Both the position numbers and the translations under genes were made by a program. The notes under the pieces are model-generated. The model ran no database searches, had not been told where the DNA came from, and worked only from the letters and a program-made list of their open reading frames with translations. A stretch of 64,000 nucleotides of DNA from Adiantum capillus-veneris (lineage: Eukaryota > Streptophyta > Polypodiopsida > Polypodiales > Pteridaceae), in the NCBI GenBank assembly GCA_014529385.2, contig CM043944.1:51347768-51411767 (forward strand). The letters run 5' to 3'. Shown here one piece after another: positions 22,030 through 32,835 of this stretch. The stretch's first letter is position 1. Each line of letters starts with the position of its first letter.

Positions 22030-22368
22030 ATGGTAAATTTCACCACTAACATTGTTAATGTTTTGCAACCTGCTGTCAGCGATGAAGGGAAAACTGCAGT
22101 TGCCTATACGATAGATGGTCATGAAGGACTAGTCGGAAATCCTTCAACTTTTAAAGGGAAAGAGAAAGTTGTTGTGCTGGACAGTGAAGAGGAAGAGGAT
22201 GCATCTGTTCGCGCAGATGCTTGCGAGGGATTCATTGGCAACTCTTTAACTGTAAAAGGCAAAGAAAAAATTGTTGTGCTGGACAGTGAGGATGAAGAGG
22301 ATGCACCTCTCGGCGCAAACTTCATCCCACTCCTCACTAGACGAGGAGTCAGTACTATTGCTAGCTAA
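22030..22368 (+). CDS. Small acidic protein with two SUMO-interaction-like repeats
   Basis: A 112-residue ORF 83 bp after the rep remnant. Residues ~44-57 and ~78-91 are a duplicated unit (102 bp, 34 codons apart): GKEKVVVLDSEEEED and GKEKIVVLDSEDEED. A run of Val/Ile/Leu followed by acidic residues is the canonical shape of a SUMO-interacting motif. Known viral and transposon proteins use such motifs to reach nuclear bodies, but that role is only inferred here. I recognise no other domain. It could also be an exon of a longer transcript, since intron-like borders lie on both sides. Confidence 0.5.
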   Translation: MVNFTTNIVNVLQPAVSDEGKTAVAYTIDGHEGLVGNPSTFKGKEKVVVLDSEEEEDASVRADACEGFIGNSLTVKGKEKIVVLDSEDEEDAPLGANFIPLLTRRGVSTIAS

Positions 22369-22459
22369 AATGATGTATATAATATGTTACAATCACTTCC
22401 ACGACGGCTAGTGTTTTTGCGTTTTTCTCTGAAAGATTTCTTGATGTTTTGCAGGGTCG

Positions 22460-22813
22460 ATGGAGCAATCTAACCCTCAGGATAGTGCAGACACACAGCC
22501 ACCGGAACCGCCTGCATTGGACGATGATGCAACGCTCGACAGACTCCATGACGTGCTCCTACAAATGTGGCTCCAGCTGCGTGGAGACACTCCTGAAGAC
22601 TCGACTACTCTCCGCACTTTCATTCATAATTATGTAGATAACTTAAAAAATATGATTAGCGAGTACGAAGTGAATGCAACAAACGTGCAAATCTCCCAAC
22701 TGCAAGAGCAGATACAATGCTTGTGCACCGAGGTCACATCATTGAAGGTGCTTAACAGACTTAATGCAATTGTAACCAGATTAAATAATATTACCAATAA
22801 ATTTTACCGCTGA
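22460..22813 (+). CDS. Small coiled-coil protein of the Rep element
   Basis: A 117-residue ORF. The N-terminus is acidic and Pro-rich (QPPEPPALDDDATLDRLHDV). The rest is helical with heptad-like spacing (ISQLQEQIQCLCTEVTSLKV, LNRLNAIVTRLNNI), suggesting an oligomerising protein. Its ATG lies 5 bp after TTTTGCAG, which could be a splice acceptor, so it may instead be a downstream exon. It shares strand and neighbourhood with the rep remnant. Family not recognised. Confidence 0.45.
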   Translation: MEQSNPQDSADTQPPEPPALDDDATLDRLHDVLLQMWLQLRGDTPEDSTTLRTFIHNYVDNLKNMISEYEVNATNVQISQLQEQIQCLCTEVTSLKVLNRLNAIVTRLNNITNKFYR

Positions 22814-23182
22814 TACTCTTTGCAACTATGTTTCTCACAACTTGTACTCTCCTCTTGTTTCGTTAACATTCTGTATGTGTTTTTTAAGAACAAAAACATT
22901 TCGATGTCTTCCGCAGATGTTCTATGGTATGGGTTATTTTTTACCAGTAAATTAATGGATATGTTTTCCGTTCTGAATCTCTTTTTCTGCTTGTACTTTT
23001 TCCTTGCGGGTGTCCGATATGCATGGAACCCGCCTCTTACTTCGCCTTTACCCTCAAATACGTTTCACCTTATGTAGATGCCAAAGAATCTTGGATGTAA
23101 TGAATTTCTTTTCTACTCTCCCAGTATGCAGTAGCCCATGTCAACACGAGAAACTTGGAAATCTTGCTAGGGGCAACATTGT

Positions 23183-23408
23183 GTGAGTTATTCATTTCGC
23201 CACCTTAAAGGTTTCAAAACATGACTTCCACGTAGTCCATGTTAGCATGGGCTACTTTAACGAGCTTTGTATATAGAATAACTCACTTGGTATTACCCCC
23301 TAAAAAGTTTCCAACTAGCACTTGTTGACATGGGCTACTTTAGAGAGCTTTTTGATTGAATAGTTAGGACTTTCAAGTAGCCATGTAGCCCATGTTAACA
23401 TGGGCTAC
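23183..23408. repeat. Iteron-like palindromic repeats
   Basis: CATGGGCTACTTTA recurs at 23246, 23330 and 23399, each followed by GAGCTTT or GAGATTT. The last copy is the right half of a perfect 24-bp palindrome (23385-23408; half-site GTAGCCCATGTT). The first copy (23232-23255) is an imperfect version. A further left half-site, GTAGCCCATGTCAACA, lies near 23132. Inverted arms GTGAGTTATTC (23183-23193) and GAATAACTCAC (23276-23286) enclose the first repeat. Hairpins plus short direct repeats are what Rep-type nickases bind, but binding here is inferred. Confidence 0.75.
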
Positions 23409-23430
23409 TTTAGGGAGATTTTTTAAAATA

Positions 23431-26400
23431 ATGAATTTATTATAGGGTTCCTTAACTCTACTAGTTGTATTGTAGTTTTAGCAAGAACTTCAAACAGAAT
23501 TGTCAATCCTTGGGATGTAGTGGACATGATTAGGGCATAAAGGCCATAGGGAGTCAAACACTTGGGAAACATAGTCAAGCACACTAAGATAAATACCAGA
23601 TATCAAGTGATTTCCAAATCACCAAACAATAGTATATGGTTGCTAGCTAGTTAGACTCATATAATGTTTGATTGCAACCAAAATTTCCATGATGATAGAA
23701 AAGACCATCCTAGGGTCTTAAGACCATTACAATAGTTCAGATATTTAAGATAACTCTAAATTTAGCAAAAACAATACTTCAGAAACTCTAATCATTACAA
23801 AAACAATACTTAAGATAGAATCTAATTTTAGTAATTCTATATTCACAACCAAAGCATCATGTTGCAATGTTGAGCTCTACCCACATCAACCTACAGAATT
23901 CAAATTGATGCTTAAATCACAACATAGAAAGTGGAGCTCGCCATATCCCAAAAGTGGGAAATGTGGCAATAAAATTTCATGAACTTGTCTAGCAATGCAA
24001 AGCCAAACTCAAAATTGAAATAGGATTTTACACGACAAAGGACCAAGTAGACTCAATTTTCACTAACAAATTGGTACTAAGCAATCATATGCTTAAATCA
24101 TTATCTCATGAAAACTATGTTCCCATTACAAAAGTTGACATAAATACTTCACCAAGGGTCAAAAATTTGGTCCTCAAGTCAACATGGCGGCTCAATAAAC
24201 ATAAGTGTCAATTGACAAAGTAGATACAATTTGGAAGCACTTAGCTCCAAACTAATCAATAATGGGCCAAATATACACTTGTAAAAGTACCATTTGCATT
24301 AGCCAACATTGCAAAAAGAACAGGACCAAATTCCATCTATGATGAAAAAAGTACAAAAATGTGCCACATGATCAACCTTTGGCCGTATTTGTTAGCCATG
24401 AATCTAACATCCCCCTCTCTGCGACCACAGTGTCCCCAACTTGCTGAATTGTATGGAGTCTTCTAACTCAGTCATCCTCATGTTGTAGATCTTTTGCATT
24501 GTCACACAACTGATATCTAGCACTCCCTTTTTGGACACTTTCCATTGTTTCCTTCTTGTATTTAGAAGACCGTGTCATGTGAGGATTATTTAACAAAGAA
24601 TGCCAGTTCCTTTGCATGACCTTGACGTTATCCCATGGCCTTCTTTTAGGTGTATGGCAGAATGTTGGATCACCCCTGAGCTCTTTAGGTGGTTTGGGAA
24701 AGGGTAGCTCCCACCTTGAATAGGTTTTTGAATCCACTTTTTTTCCAACTTGGTTCCTATTGTGAGAGATCTCTTATACTTTACTTGAAGTACCTTTGTT
24801 TGATTAGTGGGTAGGGAATTTTCCTTAATGAAAATCCTCTCTGATATCATATAGGCTTTAACATTGCTATATATGTCTTGTGGATAATTCTCCTCTTCCA
24901 ATCCATGGCATCTCCCTAGGTCTCATCTTCGTAGGCTGGATTTCCTTCTTTATGTATTCTTCTTTAGCCTTATGAATGTTGGTCATTCCGTTTCTATTGT
25001 GGCTATTTCTTTCCCTTTGAATTTGGCTAGATCCACTACTGTTTCTAGCATATTAAAATCTAGTTATTTTGATATTCCGCTTTCAAAAAGTTAGGGTTGT
25101 CTAGAATAGATGCCTCTAGTGTAGACGTAATCACTAGTTCCTTTGCCAAGAACTCTTCTTTGGCTGCTAGCTCACCTTTAGTCTCTCTACTTTCATCTTT
25201 AGAGAAGCTACCGATGTATGCATATGATCTTGTTGTCTGAGGGCATGGTTAACTCTTCTTTTGGAAGCTCTTTTGCTCTAAGTTCAAATTGTAGCCATCT
25301 ATATTTTTCTTTCAAGTCTATATATGTAGCATCACTAGAGGCGACGACTAATAAAACTCTAAAATCACGTGCAAATTAACAAAGATGCATTTCTTGCCTT
25401 TTGCTACTTTTCATTCCTTTTAACTACATCAGTTGAGGACATAACCGAAATAGGAGAACATTCCAAGCTATGCAACCAAGTGGATTCAATTAGAGCTCGC
25501 TTAGATTTGGCCTATATATACTTCATCCTTGGAAAAAGTGGCCATACGCTACCTTTTATATGTGCCCTATGGCAGTTATAATGTGGAACATAAAAATTTG
25601 TGATTAAACTATATGGATTTGATGAAATTCATTGTGCTCTATAGATTTGTCCTTACAGCTCATCAAATGGAGCTATGTTTGTCAAGATATGGAAGATTGA
25701 AGTTAAGATACATTGCAATTTTTTGTTGGACATTACCAATCTGAAAGAAGCCTAAGTGATTGTCAAAGATATAGAAATGAAGTGTTGAATTTGTTCTCTG
25801 TGTCGGGCTTTATTGCTCTCAAATCATGGTTTGACAGGTAAGTTGTAACACTCATTATATGTAATCATGTTTGTTTACAAAAATAGTAACCCACCCTATA
25901 GAGTACAAGTAATGTTTGTCTATGAGAAGCTATAGAATCCTCATGTGAGGACCTTTTGCTGATAATTTTGTCTTCTCCCATAATAGAGGTTGCATGTGAA
26001 GGGAAAATACTTTTCATATTCTTAAGGTATGACCCATTGTGTTTGTGTGTGTGTGTATGTGTGGTCTACCAAATCAATTTTTTGTCACTACAATCGACAT
26101 TTGTAAGGATAGGTTGCCCGAGAAGGACATGTAACTAGGTAAGACATGAATACATGTCTGTATGCAAAGTGTGGTGCAACTATCAAGTCAGAGGAACCAC
26201 TTGATGAACTTCTTGTCCATTATGTCAAGAATCCCTTTAAGAGCTTCTTGACCATTATGTCCTATCAAGTCACAAGAATCCCTTGACAAGTTTCCTGTTT
26301 ATAATGTCCCTTAGAATTCACTTATGGGGGCAAGGTAAGTTCAACTTGGTTATAGCAAAAAAAGGGTCTTAGTTTTTCTCATGGAATGGACATGCAAGGC

Positions 26401-26449
26401 TTTTTGACAATGCCTTCAGCATAATTGAGATGAAATATCCTTTATCAAC
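23431..26449. other. Intergenic stretch without a recognised gene
   Basis: AT-rich. Overlapping minus-strand ORFs at 24468-24901 share a frame-shifted protein-like block (KRSLTIGTKLEKKWIQKPIQ, then PFPKPPKELRGDPTFCHTPK) that looks like decayed coding sequence of unknown type. There is a short TG run at 26040-26062. No splice-bounded exon was recognised. Confidence 0.35.
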
Positions 26450-26588
26450 TTATCCATGAGAGTAAATAACCAAGAATAAGATGATGCTTCAACAAAGTTT
26501 GCATCAAAGTTGCATCATGGCATTGATCTTTCTAATGAATTCACATGCTCTACAAGTCCTACTCCACTTCAACAGACTCTATAGTAGT

Positions 26589-26805
26589 CCCGGGGCGGTC
26601 ACTTTTTAAAATGTGTATGATATCACGTGAGTTAACCGGAGAGGATTATTAAAAGACCAAAATGTATAAAAATTTATACATATAGAAGGGGTGGGGGTTC
26701 TTTAAATAGGCTCACAGTGTAAGTATAGTATGTATATTGGTGTATTATTAATTACCTCTTGAACACACGTGATATAGGGGTCTTTTGATAAGTGACTGCC
26801 CCGGG
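26589..26805. mobile_element. hAT-type MITE, 217 bp
   Basis: Terminal inverted repeats are CCCGGGGCGGTCACTT on the left and, reading inward from the right, CCCGGGGCAGTCACTT. Both sides carry the perfect 8-bp duplication ATAGTAGT (26581-26588 and 26806-26813). The paralogous copy at 32635-32642 has a single ATAGTAGT with no insert, which proves the insertion boundaries. An 8-bp duplication with GGGGCGG-like termini points to the hAT superfamily. It has no coding capacity. Confidence 0.93.
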
Positions 26806-27072
26806 ATAGTAGTTTGGCTCTTTTTCTTCTACTATTAATGCATTTTGCGTGAAAAATTCCTATTCTTTATCCCCTATCCCTTAGCACTTCCTATGCACAT
26901 CCTCTTGGGATTTCTCATTTGCAATAAAATTTTCTTCTTCTCCCTGCCCTTATAAGGTTATACCAAACCATTCCATGCACACTAGTTATGACAATGCAAC
27001 TCTACTCTATACTCTTAAAAGTGCTCAAGTTTAATTACCATCTTTGAGGGACCCCACTCCTCCCTACCTCTA

Positions 27073-27075
<3 letters not shown>

Positions 27076-27113
<38 letters not shown>
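27076..27113 (+). repeat. CT microsatellite
   Basis: About 19 CT units, homologous in position to the CT tract at 32794-32830 of the duplicate copy. Confidence 0.92.
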
Positions 27114-27116
<3 letters not shown>

Positions 27117-27279
27117 TGTGAGGCAAGCTGGCTAGCAACATGTGTCATTATTGTCACAATGGGGTCAAATGACATGCCATAAAATGATGTCAAATGGCTA
27201 GTTGGATGCTCCAAGATTGGGCCAAATGCTCAAAAGAAACGTATGTTCAGTTCAATGCCAGAACAAGCTTTGCATTAGG

Positions 27280-27420
27280 TGAAAGGACAGGGGAACTGAC
27301 ATGCTAATCTCCACCCAGCCATGCCCTATATAGGCCCTTGGCCTTCTAAATATAGGGACCCCCTTGACTCCACGTCCGTCCTGGCCCTTGGCTCGGACTG
27401 GTCCTACCCTTGTCCTGACA
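27280..27420 (-). repeat. LTR of element C (3' LTR on the minus strand)
   Basis: 141 bp with TG...CA ends and a CTATATAGG core. Near-identical to 32423-32563, with differences clustered at 27324, around 27370 and near 27392. Confidence 0.92.
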
Positions 27421-27486
27421 TTACTCCCCCCTTGGAGAAGCGTTTTCGTGCGCGAAAACACAAGTGATGGTATATTCATAAGAACA

Positions 27487-27830
27487 CTAATGTTTTCTAC
27501 CGTAACATCCCACATGGATCCAACGGTTCATTTGAGCGGAACCCGGTTCAGTAGGAGGTTCAATGAAACCAAGAGTAACATCTTGATTTTCTACATTGGT
27601 GTCCATTTGTAACCATCTGATGGTACCGGTCCTATCCAAACGTAGTGTGTAGAATCCATTTAGAACGCTCATGAGCATGGTAAACGAGTTTATCACAACA
27701 CAGGTGTACCAAAAAAAAGTACCTCTTGTCACTTTCCATGAAAGTAACTTGCTGACATAACTCATTAGCCAATTTTAAGTCCTTGACTTGATCCCAATTT
27801 TCATCATCAGTAAACAACCCACCCTAACGA
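27487..27830 (-). pseudogene. Integrase C-terminal remnant in element C
   Basis: Minus-strand frames contain NWDQVKDLKLANELCQQVTF and MESDKRYF, parallel to DVDEKRRQVTFMEGEEILLH of copy A. They also contain DVTLGFIEPPTEPGSAQMNR, parallel to VDFIEPPTQ of copy A. At least two frame changes occur. This links element C to the A/B gypsy family. Confidence 0.6.
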
Positions 27831-27849
27831 GTGTTCAAGGTTGAGAACC

Positions 27850-30800
27850 TGAGTTATACATGAAGAGACTACCTAGTCGCAACATGCGTTATAACTGATA
27901 GTAAGTAAACTCCAAAAAGAGCAATAAATGCTTATGAATTTGATTGCTTGGTGCTAATGTACGCACTTTGCATATCCTTTAGCCCAAGATTACACTTTGT
28001 AATCTGTCAATCCCCTTGGATACTGACAGTACTGAGGTTACCCCCCGGTTTACAGAAAGTCTTCCCAGACGACTGGTAAACGGGGAATCACAATAGCGTA
28101 CATTGTTGAGGAATCAACAATGTTCGGAATAACCATCGTGGTTAATGTGAAAAATCTACAAACACCCAAACCGAGCCATGACCTCTATTGGTGATTAATA
28201 AACTCAAAGGTAAGCTCATAGATATAGTGCACATAAGCAACAACCTGAGGAATATGCATGCCGTTCCAAATCAGCCTTTGCTAAACACTAGGGCCCATAA
28301 TACCTAGTGTGCCCATAATACCTTTGCTAAACACTAGGGCCCATAATACCTAGTGTGCATGCATTCAACAAAAAACAGATCCGAACCTGTATTTCGATGG
28401 TGATCCTTGCCAATATTTATGGCAAATGTGATGCGCGTAGTACACATTAAAAAGGAATGTAAATAGTTCTAAAAAGAAAACTAAATACTTTCAGTTGCAG
28501 TCTTTTGCAAGCCTTGCTGAAATGTCTGAATCACAAGAGAAGGTGAAACATTGATCACTTCTAGATACAGACAATGAAACTTTAACAACATATAGCCTTG
28601 TTATATGTATAAACAACTATCTGTAATGTTGTTTAGCAGTACTTGTACCTTAAGAAGTCATTCTAAGTATCCAACACTTTCTGGCCACGAAATTGCTCCG
28701 GATACGTCGTGTTAAAAATGGTCTAAGAAACAGATGTGACCAGCACCTAGGGACTTTGTTGTGACACATAATTGAAATAATGGCGCCAATGTCAGTTCAG
28801 AGACTCATATTCTCTACATGTGGAATATATCTCATGTAAAGAAGTGTGAAAAAGAACATCCTTCAAGTACAAGATGTACTTGTGTGTGGAGGAACTGTAA
28901 AACACTCCGCGACAAGAGTGAGAGGGACCCTCATTATCTTGCTCCACACTGGCTAAACCGAACTCCTTAAGTTCCGAGACCATGTTGTATCCCATGTGAC
29001 AACATGTGCCAAATTGGACCCTGCAAGTAGGTTCATAACAACATAAGGCAAAAAGATAGATTGGACACTTGGCCCAAAATACTTTGTGCCGACATGTCCT
29101 TGGCATGGCTCTGGAACATTCAAGCGCACTTATACGGCTTGAAAAACCAAGCAAAGCATACTAAAAATGAAATAAGACCAAATCAATAGATGCGTACCTG
29201 GAGATTTGAACGTAATGGACACTTACCTGTATTCCAATGGGGAGGAGCACGTCTCCTACCTGAAAAAATAAACAACATTGCACCAAAAACCCTGGGTGTT
29301 GCCTGTGCAATTGAAGCCCTTGGATTAGAATCTACGTAGTCAATCCCTTTGGTAAGACTCTTTGTAGAAACTGCTCAACTAGCAGATAACAGTAACCAAC
29401 ATAGTTAACCGTGTACATAATGATGGAAATCAACTTGAAAAGTTGAATTTGTCCACTACCGCGTGGTAGATTGAAGAATTCTTTCCTTGAAAGTCTAACT
29501 GGGAGAGATCAAACTGTGATCCTCTATGTAGATCAATTATGATCCACAATGCCTATGGGGTGATATAGCAGTCACCCGCCAGGTTGTACCCCAAAACAAT
29601 ATGTCCATAGATACTCTGTAGTGCCATGGAGAGAGCAGGAGACCCACACAAGTGAAGTGCCGAGCTGTTAAGGACAGCAATGCTATCACAACTGATTGAT
29701 GCATCTATACTTTCTTGTAGAGAGCAGCTGTTGTGAGGTGAAGATCATCAAAAACTCAACTTGAGTGTCGCACTGGAAACATGTAGTGCAAAAATGACAC
29801 CCGAAACATCCGTAATGACAAGAATCTTGCTTGTCCATTAACGTCGATGTGTACTCCCTTGGGTAGATCTGTTCGAGCTGGAGAACAATCTCCCAAGGAA
29901 TACCAACAATTGGGTCTTACCTGAGATCTGCCAATGACTCTTAGCTTGTTTGGCTCATAGCCCTTATGCAAAATAGTGTTCAATCGACGAACCGATGAAG
30001 ACTAATTTGAGTAGCATCGTAGCCACCTTCTAGCTGTGAGTTAGAGCACCTTGACGCAAGCTGACTCACGAGCAAAACCTTAAGCGTTGAGAGTGTGTGC
30101 CCAAGCTATGTGCTCGTACGCATCTTATGCCAGACTTGCAGCTTATCGTATAAGCATTCCCCATTTTTCCACATTTGAATCTATATGTGACAGAGTTGCA
30201 AGTGTAATAGCAGACGCGTAATTCATGAGGCGGTAGAATTGAATCCACCTAAGTAGCATGTCTTGCATCCAGCCCTTGCCGAGAGTGATGGCCTCAACCG
30301 AGAGAACCGAAACCATGAGTGCCTTGCACAGTTGAGACTGGTAGGGATTCTGTGAGCTGATATTCCCTATTGTGCCAGTGCCTCGAATCCTTTCTGCCTA
30401 TGAAATTGCCAAAGCACTTTGCTTTGCAAAATGCGAGTACTTGCCAAGAAAAGTTTAAACAGGAAAAAACAAGAAAAACTTAAACTTGGCTAGCTTGGTT
30501 GTTGTTGCTGCAACCAGTTGTCATGAAACTTGGAAGGAAAAACTCGTTCCAAAATGGTGTATAGCCATATCTGCACAGACGCCACCGTATATCCTATACA
30601 CCTATCTGGTACAGAATGAAATAACCTGCAATATGAAAGAACCTGAAAAAACATTGCCTATTTCTTCCCAATTGTGTATGGTCATACCATATGCCAAACG
30701 TGGGGAGTCGCAATGCATACAATTTCGTGTGGCCTCATTGCCAACAGACGCTATTGGCGACATATGTCAAAGCAAAACAAAGTCGACCGTGTCGACCATG

Positions 30801-32400
30801 CACAAAAAATAGACCTTGTCCATTTGTAGATCTGTTGGAAAAAACGGAATTATGTGTGCAAAGTATATGCATCTCGTACAAGATGTACCTCGTACCTTCT
30901 TGGCTTGATTACGGAGACAAGCCCGAACAATTTGCTTGACAGCTTCTTGAAATGGTCGTGAATGGTTGGTCCTGTCGAGCAGTTGTTGCTTCCTTCATCA
31001 AGAGTAGCAACATGCCATGCCGATCTCCATGAGATTCTCAAGCACGGCCATGCGTTGACCTTTGCTATTCGTGAATGAGAACATTGCTCACTGAAGCCGT
31101 GCTTGAGTGTGAGTTTTTGTTGCTCATCGTGTTTGCAGAGAAACAAACAAAACATGCTTTTGGGAATGCCCATGAGCCTTGCCGATGCCGTCAGAGTTGA
31201 AATTGTACAAGCATGGAAAAGCAAATGTGAGGCAGCATACATACCTGCTAAAGTACTCACATCACTTGCCTAATAGTGTTTGCCTGACATGCCACATAAA
31301 GTCAGGCAGCATACATATGTTGAAACAAACTCCCTTCCCTTGAAGCTTTCTTGTACTAATCTTTTGGCCCGTTGATGTGAGGAATAATCACAAGCCTCGC
31401 ATGTATGACGAGAGCATGTAATTTAAAAAGTTAGCAAACACAATCGAAAGTTATTTCGTACCTCATATTGTACATTTATGAACGTGCCATCTGGATTGTT
31501 TGGCTCGAATATTAATGAACCTCGAACCGAGTGTCAACATCATTGTTGCCTCGCCGCCTTGCTCGAAACCGTGTCGAACATAATTGGTAAAATTCGCCAT
31601 CATAGAGCCCATATGGTAACAACAACTTCAGATCCACTAGCCAAACTAACAGTAGGCTTCGCCGTTGCAATAACTTCTGATGATCATGGCGCGTGTACAC
31701 GTTTTCTCAAGCATATCTGCATATTACGTCTACTGTCTTGCATTAGAGAATTCCGTGCTCCATCGTATGCGTACTTGATGAAGGATCTTGCAAATGTCGA
31801 TTGCCAACTTTTGTTCTACAATTTCTGGTCTTTCGGACCTGCGGAACTCTAAAAAATAGCAGAAGAACAATCCTTCAAATGCCCCATAGACGACTCTACA
31901 ATTTCTGAAACTTTGCCAAAAATCGAGGTGTTTTTGGTAAATTCTCGGAGCCTTGTCCGTATGCCGAGCCTTGCTCGAGCTTCATAAGGGTTGGGGGGGG
32001 GGGGTACCCGTTGTGGGTACCGTCCCTTGAATAGGGAAAAGCCCTTGGCCTCTAACCCCAAAAGGGTTGGGCGCCCACGATGTGTGAAAAAACGAGTTAA
32101 ACACAGGCGATGGCGTGTTGCAGAGCCGTCGAGGAGGAGAAGTTGATGCGCCACCTCCGGCTCTGCTCAAAACGGCCCGCCCCAGTGACGAGTATGGCGC
32201 AACTCGGTCTCGCGCTCAAGTCAAGCCCGCCATACGCCAGTTTTGGGCAGGTGAAGATGCCGCCTCCCTCCTCGCAAGCGGAGTTGCCCACACTGTGGTC
32301 GCAGCCGATCCCCCTGTGTAGAGCGGCTTCACGCCTTCATCCCTTGCCTCATGCACATGCCAAAGCTAAAAACGGCTGGCTCTCCACGCTTGTGTCCCAA
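27850..32400. other. Cargo-like interior of element C
   Basis: No gag, protease, RT, RNase H or conserved cellular gene recognised. Several 100-130 residue ORFs on both strands lack motifs. There is a possible hairpin at 28041-28085 (CCCCGGTTTAC against GTAAACGGGG), a run of C/G near 31990, and GC-rich sequence at 32.1-32.35 kb next to the primer site that may be an untranslated leader. Confidence 0.4.
28275..28357 (+). repeat. 46-bp tandem duplication
   Basis: CCTTTGCTAAACACTAGGGC followed by CCATAATACCTAGTGTG occurs twice, 46 bp apart. The repeated CCATAATACC suggests replication slippage. Confidence 0.85.
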
Positions 32401-32409
32401 AAAAGAGTG

Positions 32410-32421
32410 GCTCTGATACCA
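32410..32421 (-). other. Initiator tRNA-Met primer-binding site of element C
   Basis: On the minus strand it reads TGGTATCAGAGC. It lies one base inside the 5' LTR (minus orientation) and fixes the strand of the element. Confidence 0.92.
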
Positions 32422-32422
32422 G

Positions 32423-32563
32423 TGAAAGGACAGGGGAACTGACATGCTAATCTCCACCCAGCCATGTCCTATATAGGCCCTTGGCCTTCTAAATATAGGG
32501 ACCCCCTTGACTGCATGTCCGTCCTGGCCCTTGGCCCGGACTGGTCCTACCCTTGTCCTGACA
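32423..32563 (-). repeat. LTR of element C (5' LTR on the minus strand)
   Basis: 141 bp, about 97% identical to 27280-27420. Outside it lies TCAGG, the second half of the imperfect target duplication. Confidence 0.92.
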
Positions 32564-32791
32564 TCAGGATTCCATCATGACACTGCTCTCGATAATGAAT
32601 TGGCACAAGTCTTGCTACTCTTCAGTAGACTCTTATAGTAGTTTGGCTCTTTTTCTCCTATAATGAATGCATTATGTGTGATAAATACCTATTCTTTTTC
32701 CCTATCCCTTAGCACTTCTTGTGCACATCTAGTTGAGGTCTTTTGGGATTGCTCCTTCAATTCTAAAAAGTTTCTTCTTCTCCTCTTCTTC

Positions 32792-32835
<44 letters not shown>

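Larger units (their letters stand above)
20400..23430 (+). mobile_element. Putative HUH-endonuclease (Rep) element
   Basis: Four parts lie together: a 72-bp repeat array (20498-20950), a broken HUH rep gene (21114-21946), two small co-oriented ORFs (22030-22368, 22460-22813), and palindromic iteron-like repeats (23183-23408). HUH endonucleases nick single-stranded DNA at hairpin origins. Replitron-type eukaryotic transposons, Helitrons and CRESS-type circular replicons all encode them. No helicase domain is visible, which argues against Helitron and against a standard CRESS Rep. The outer boundaries are inferred from where the repeats end; I could not identify termini or a target duplication. 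Confidence 0.6.
26450..27279 (+). repeat. Tandem duplication, copy one (contains a MITE)
   Basis: Blocks such as GCATCATGGCATTGATC...AATGAATT, ATAGTAGTTTGGCTCTTTTT, CCCTATCCCTTAGCACTTC, a CT microsatellite and AATGCTCAAAAGAAA recur in the same order at 32564-33030. The start of copy two (27246-27279) is adjacent to the end of copy one, so the two were tandem before element C inserted. Copies are clearly diverged. Confidence 0.7.
27280..32563 (-). mobile_element. Element C: non-autonomous LTR element with 141-bp LTRs
   Basis: Two 141-bp LTRs (27280-27420, 32423-32563) begin TGAAAGGAC and end GTCCTGACA, and differ at four positions. A minus-strand initiator-tRNA-Met primer site touches the right copy. 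A purine-rich tract (CTCCAAGGGGGGAGTAA on the minus strand) adjoins the left copy. Flanks are TTAGG and TCAGG, a 5-bp duplication with one change. Only an integrase-end remnant survives at 27.5-27.8 kb. The remaining ~4.6 kb has no gag, protease or RT I can recognise, as in large LARD-type derivatives. Termini and polypurine context resemble copy B, a plausible autonomous relative. Confidence 0.88.

Noticed and set aside
23385-23408. Palindrome considered as a CRISPR or terminator element
   Set aside because: No array of equal spacers and a plant context; it is better explained as part of the iteron-like repeats.
20400-23430. Helitron
   Set aside because: No helicase motifs, and the active-site motif is a single YxxK, not the two-tyrosine form of Helitrons.
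32097-32442. Overlapping 60-110 residue ORFs in GC-rich DNA near the primer site of element C
   Set aside because: High GC gives long frames on both strands; none has a recognisable domain.
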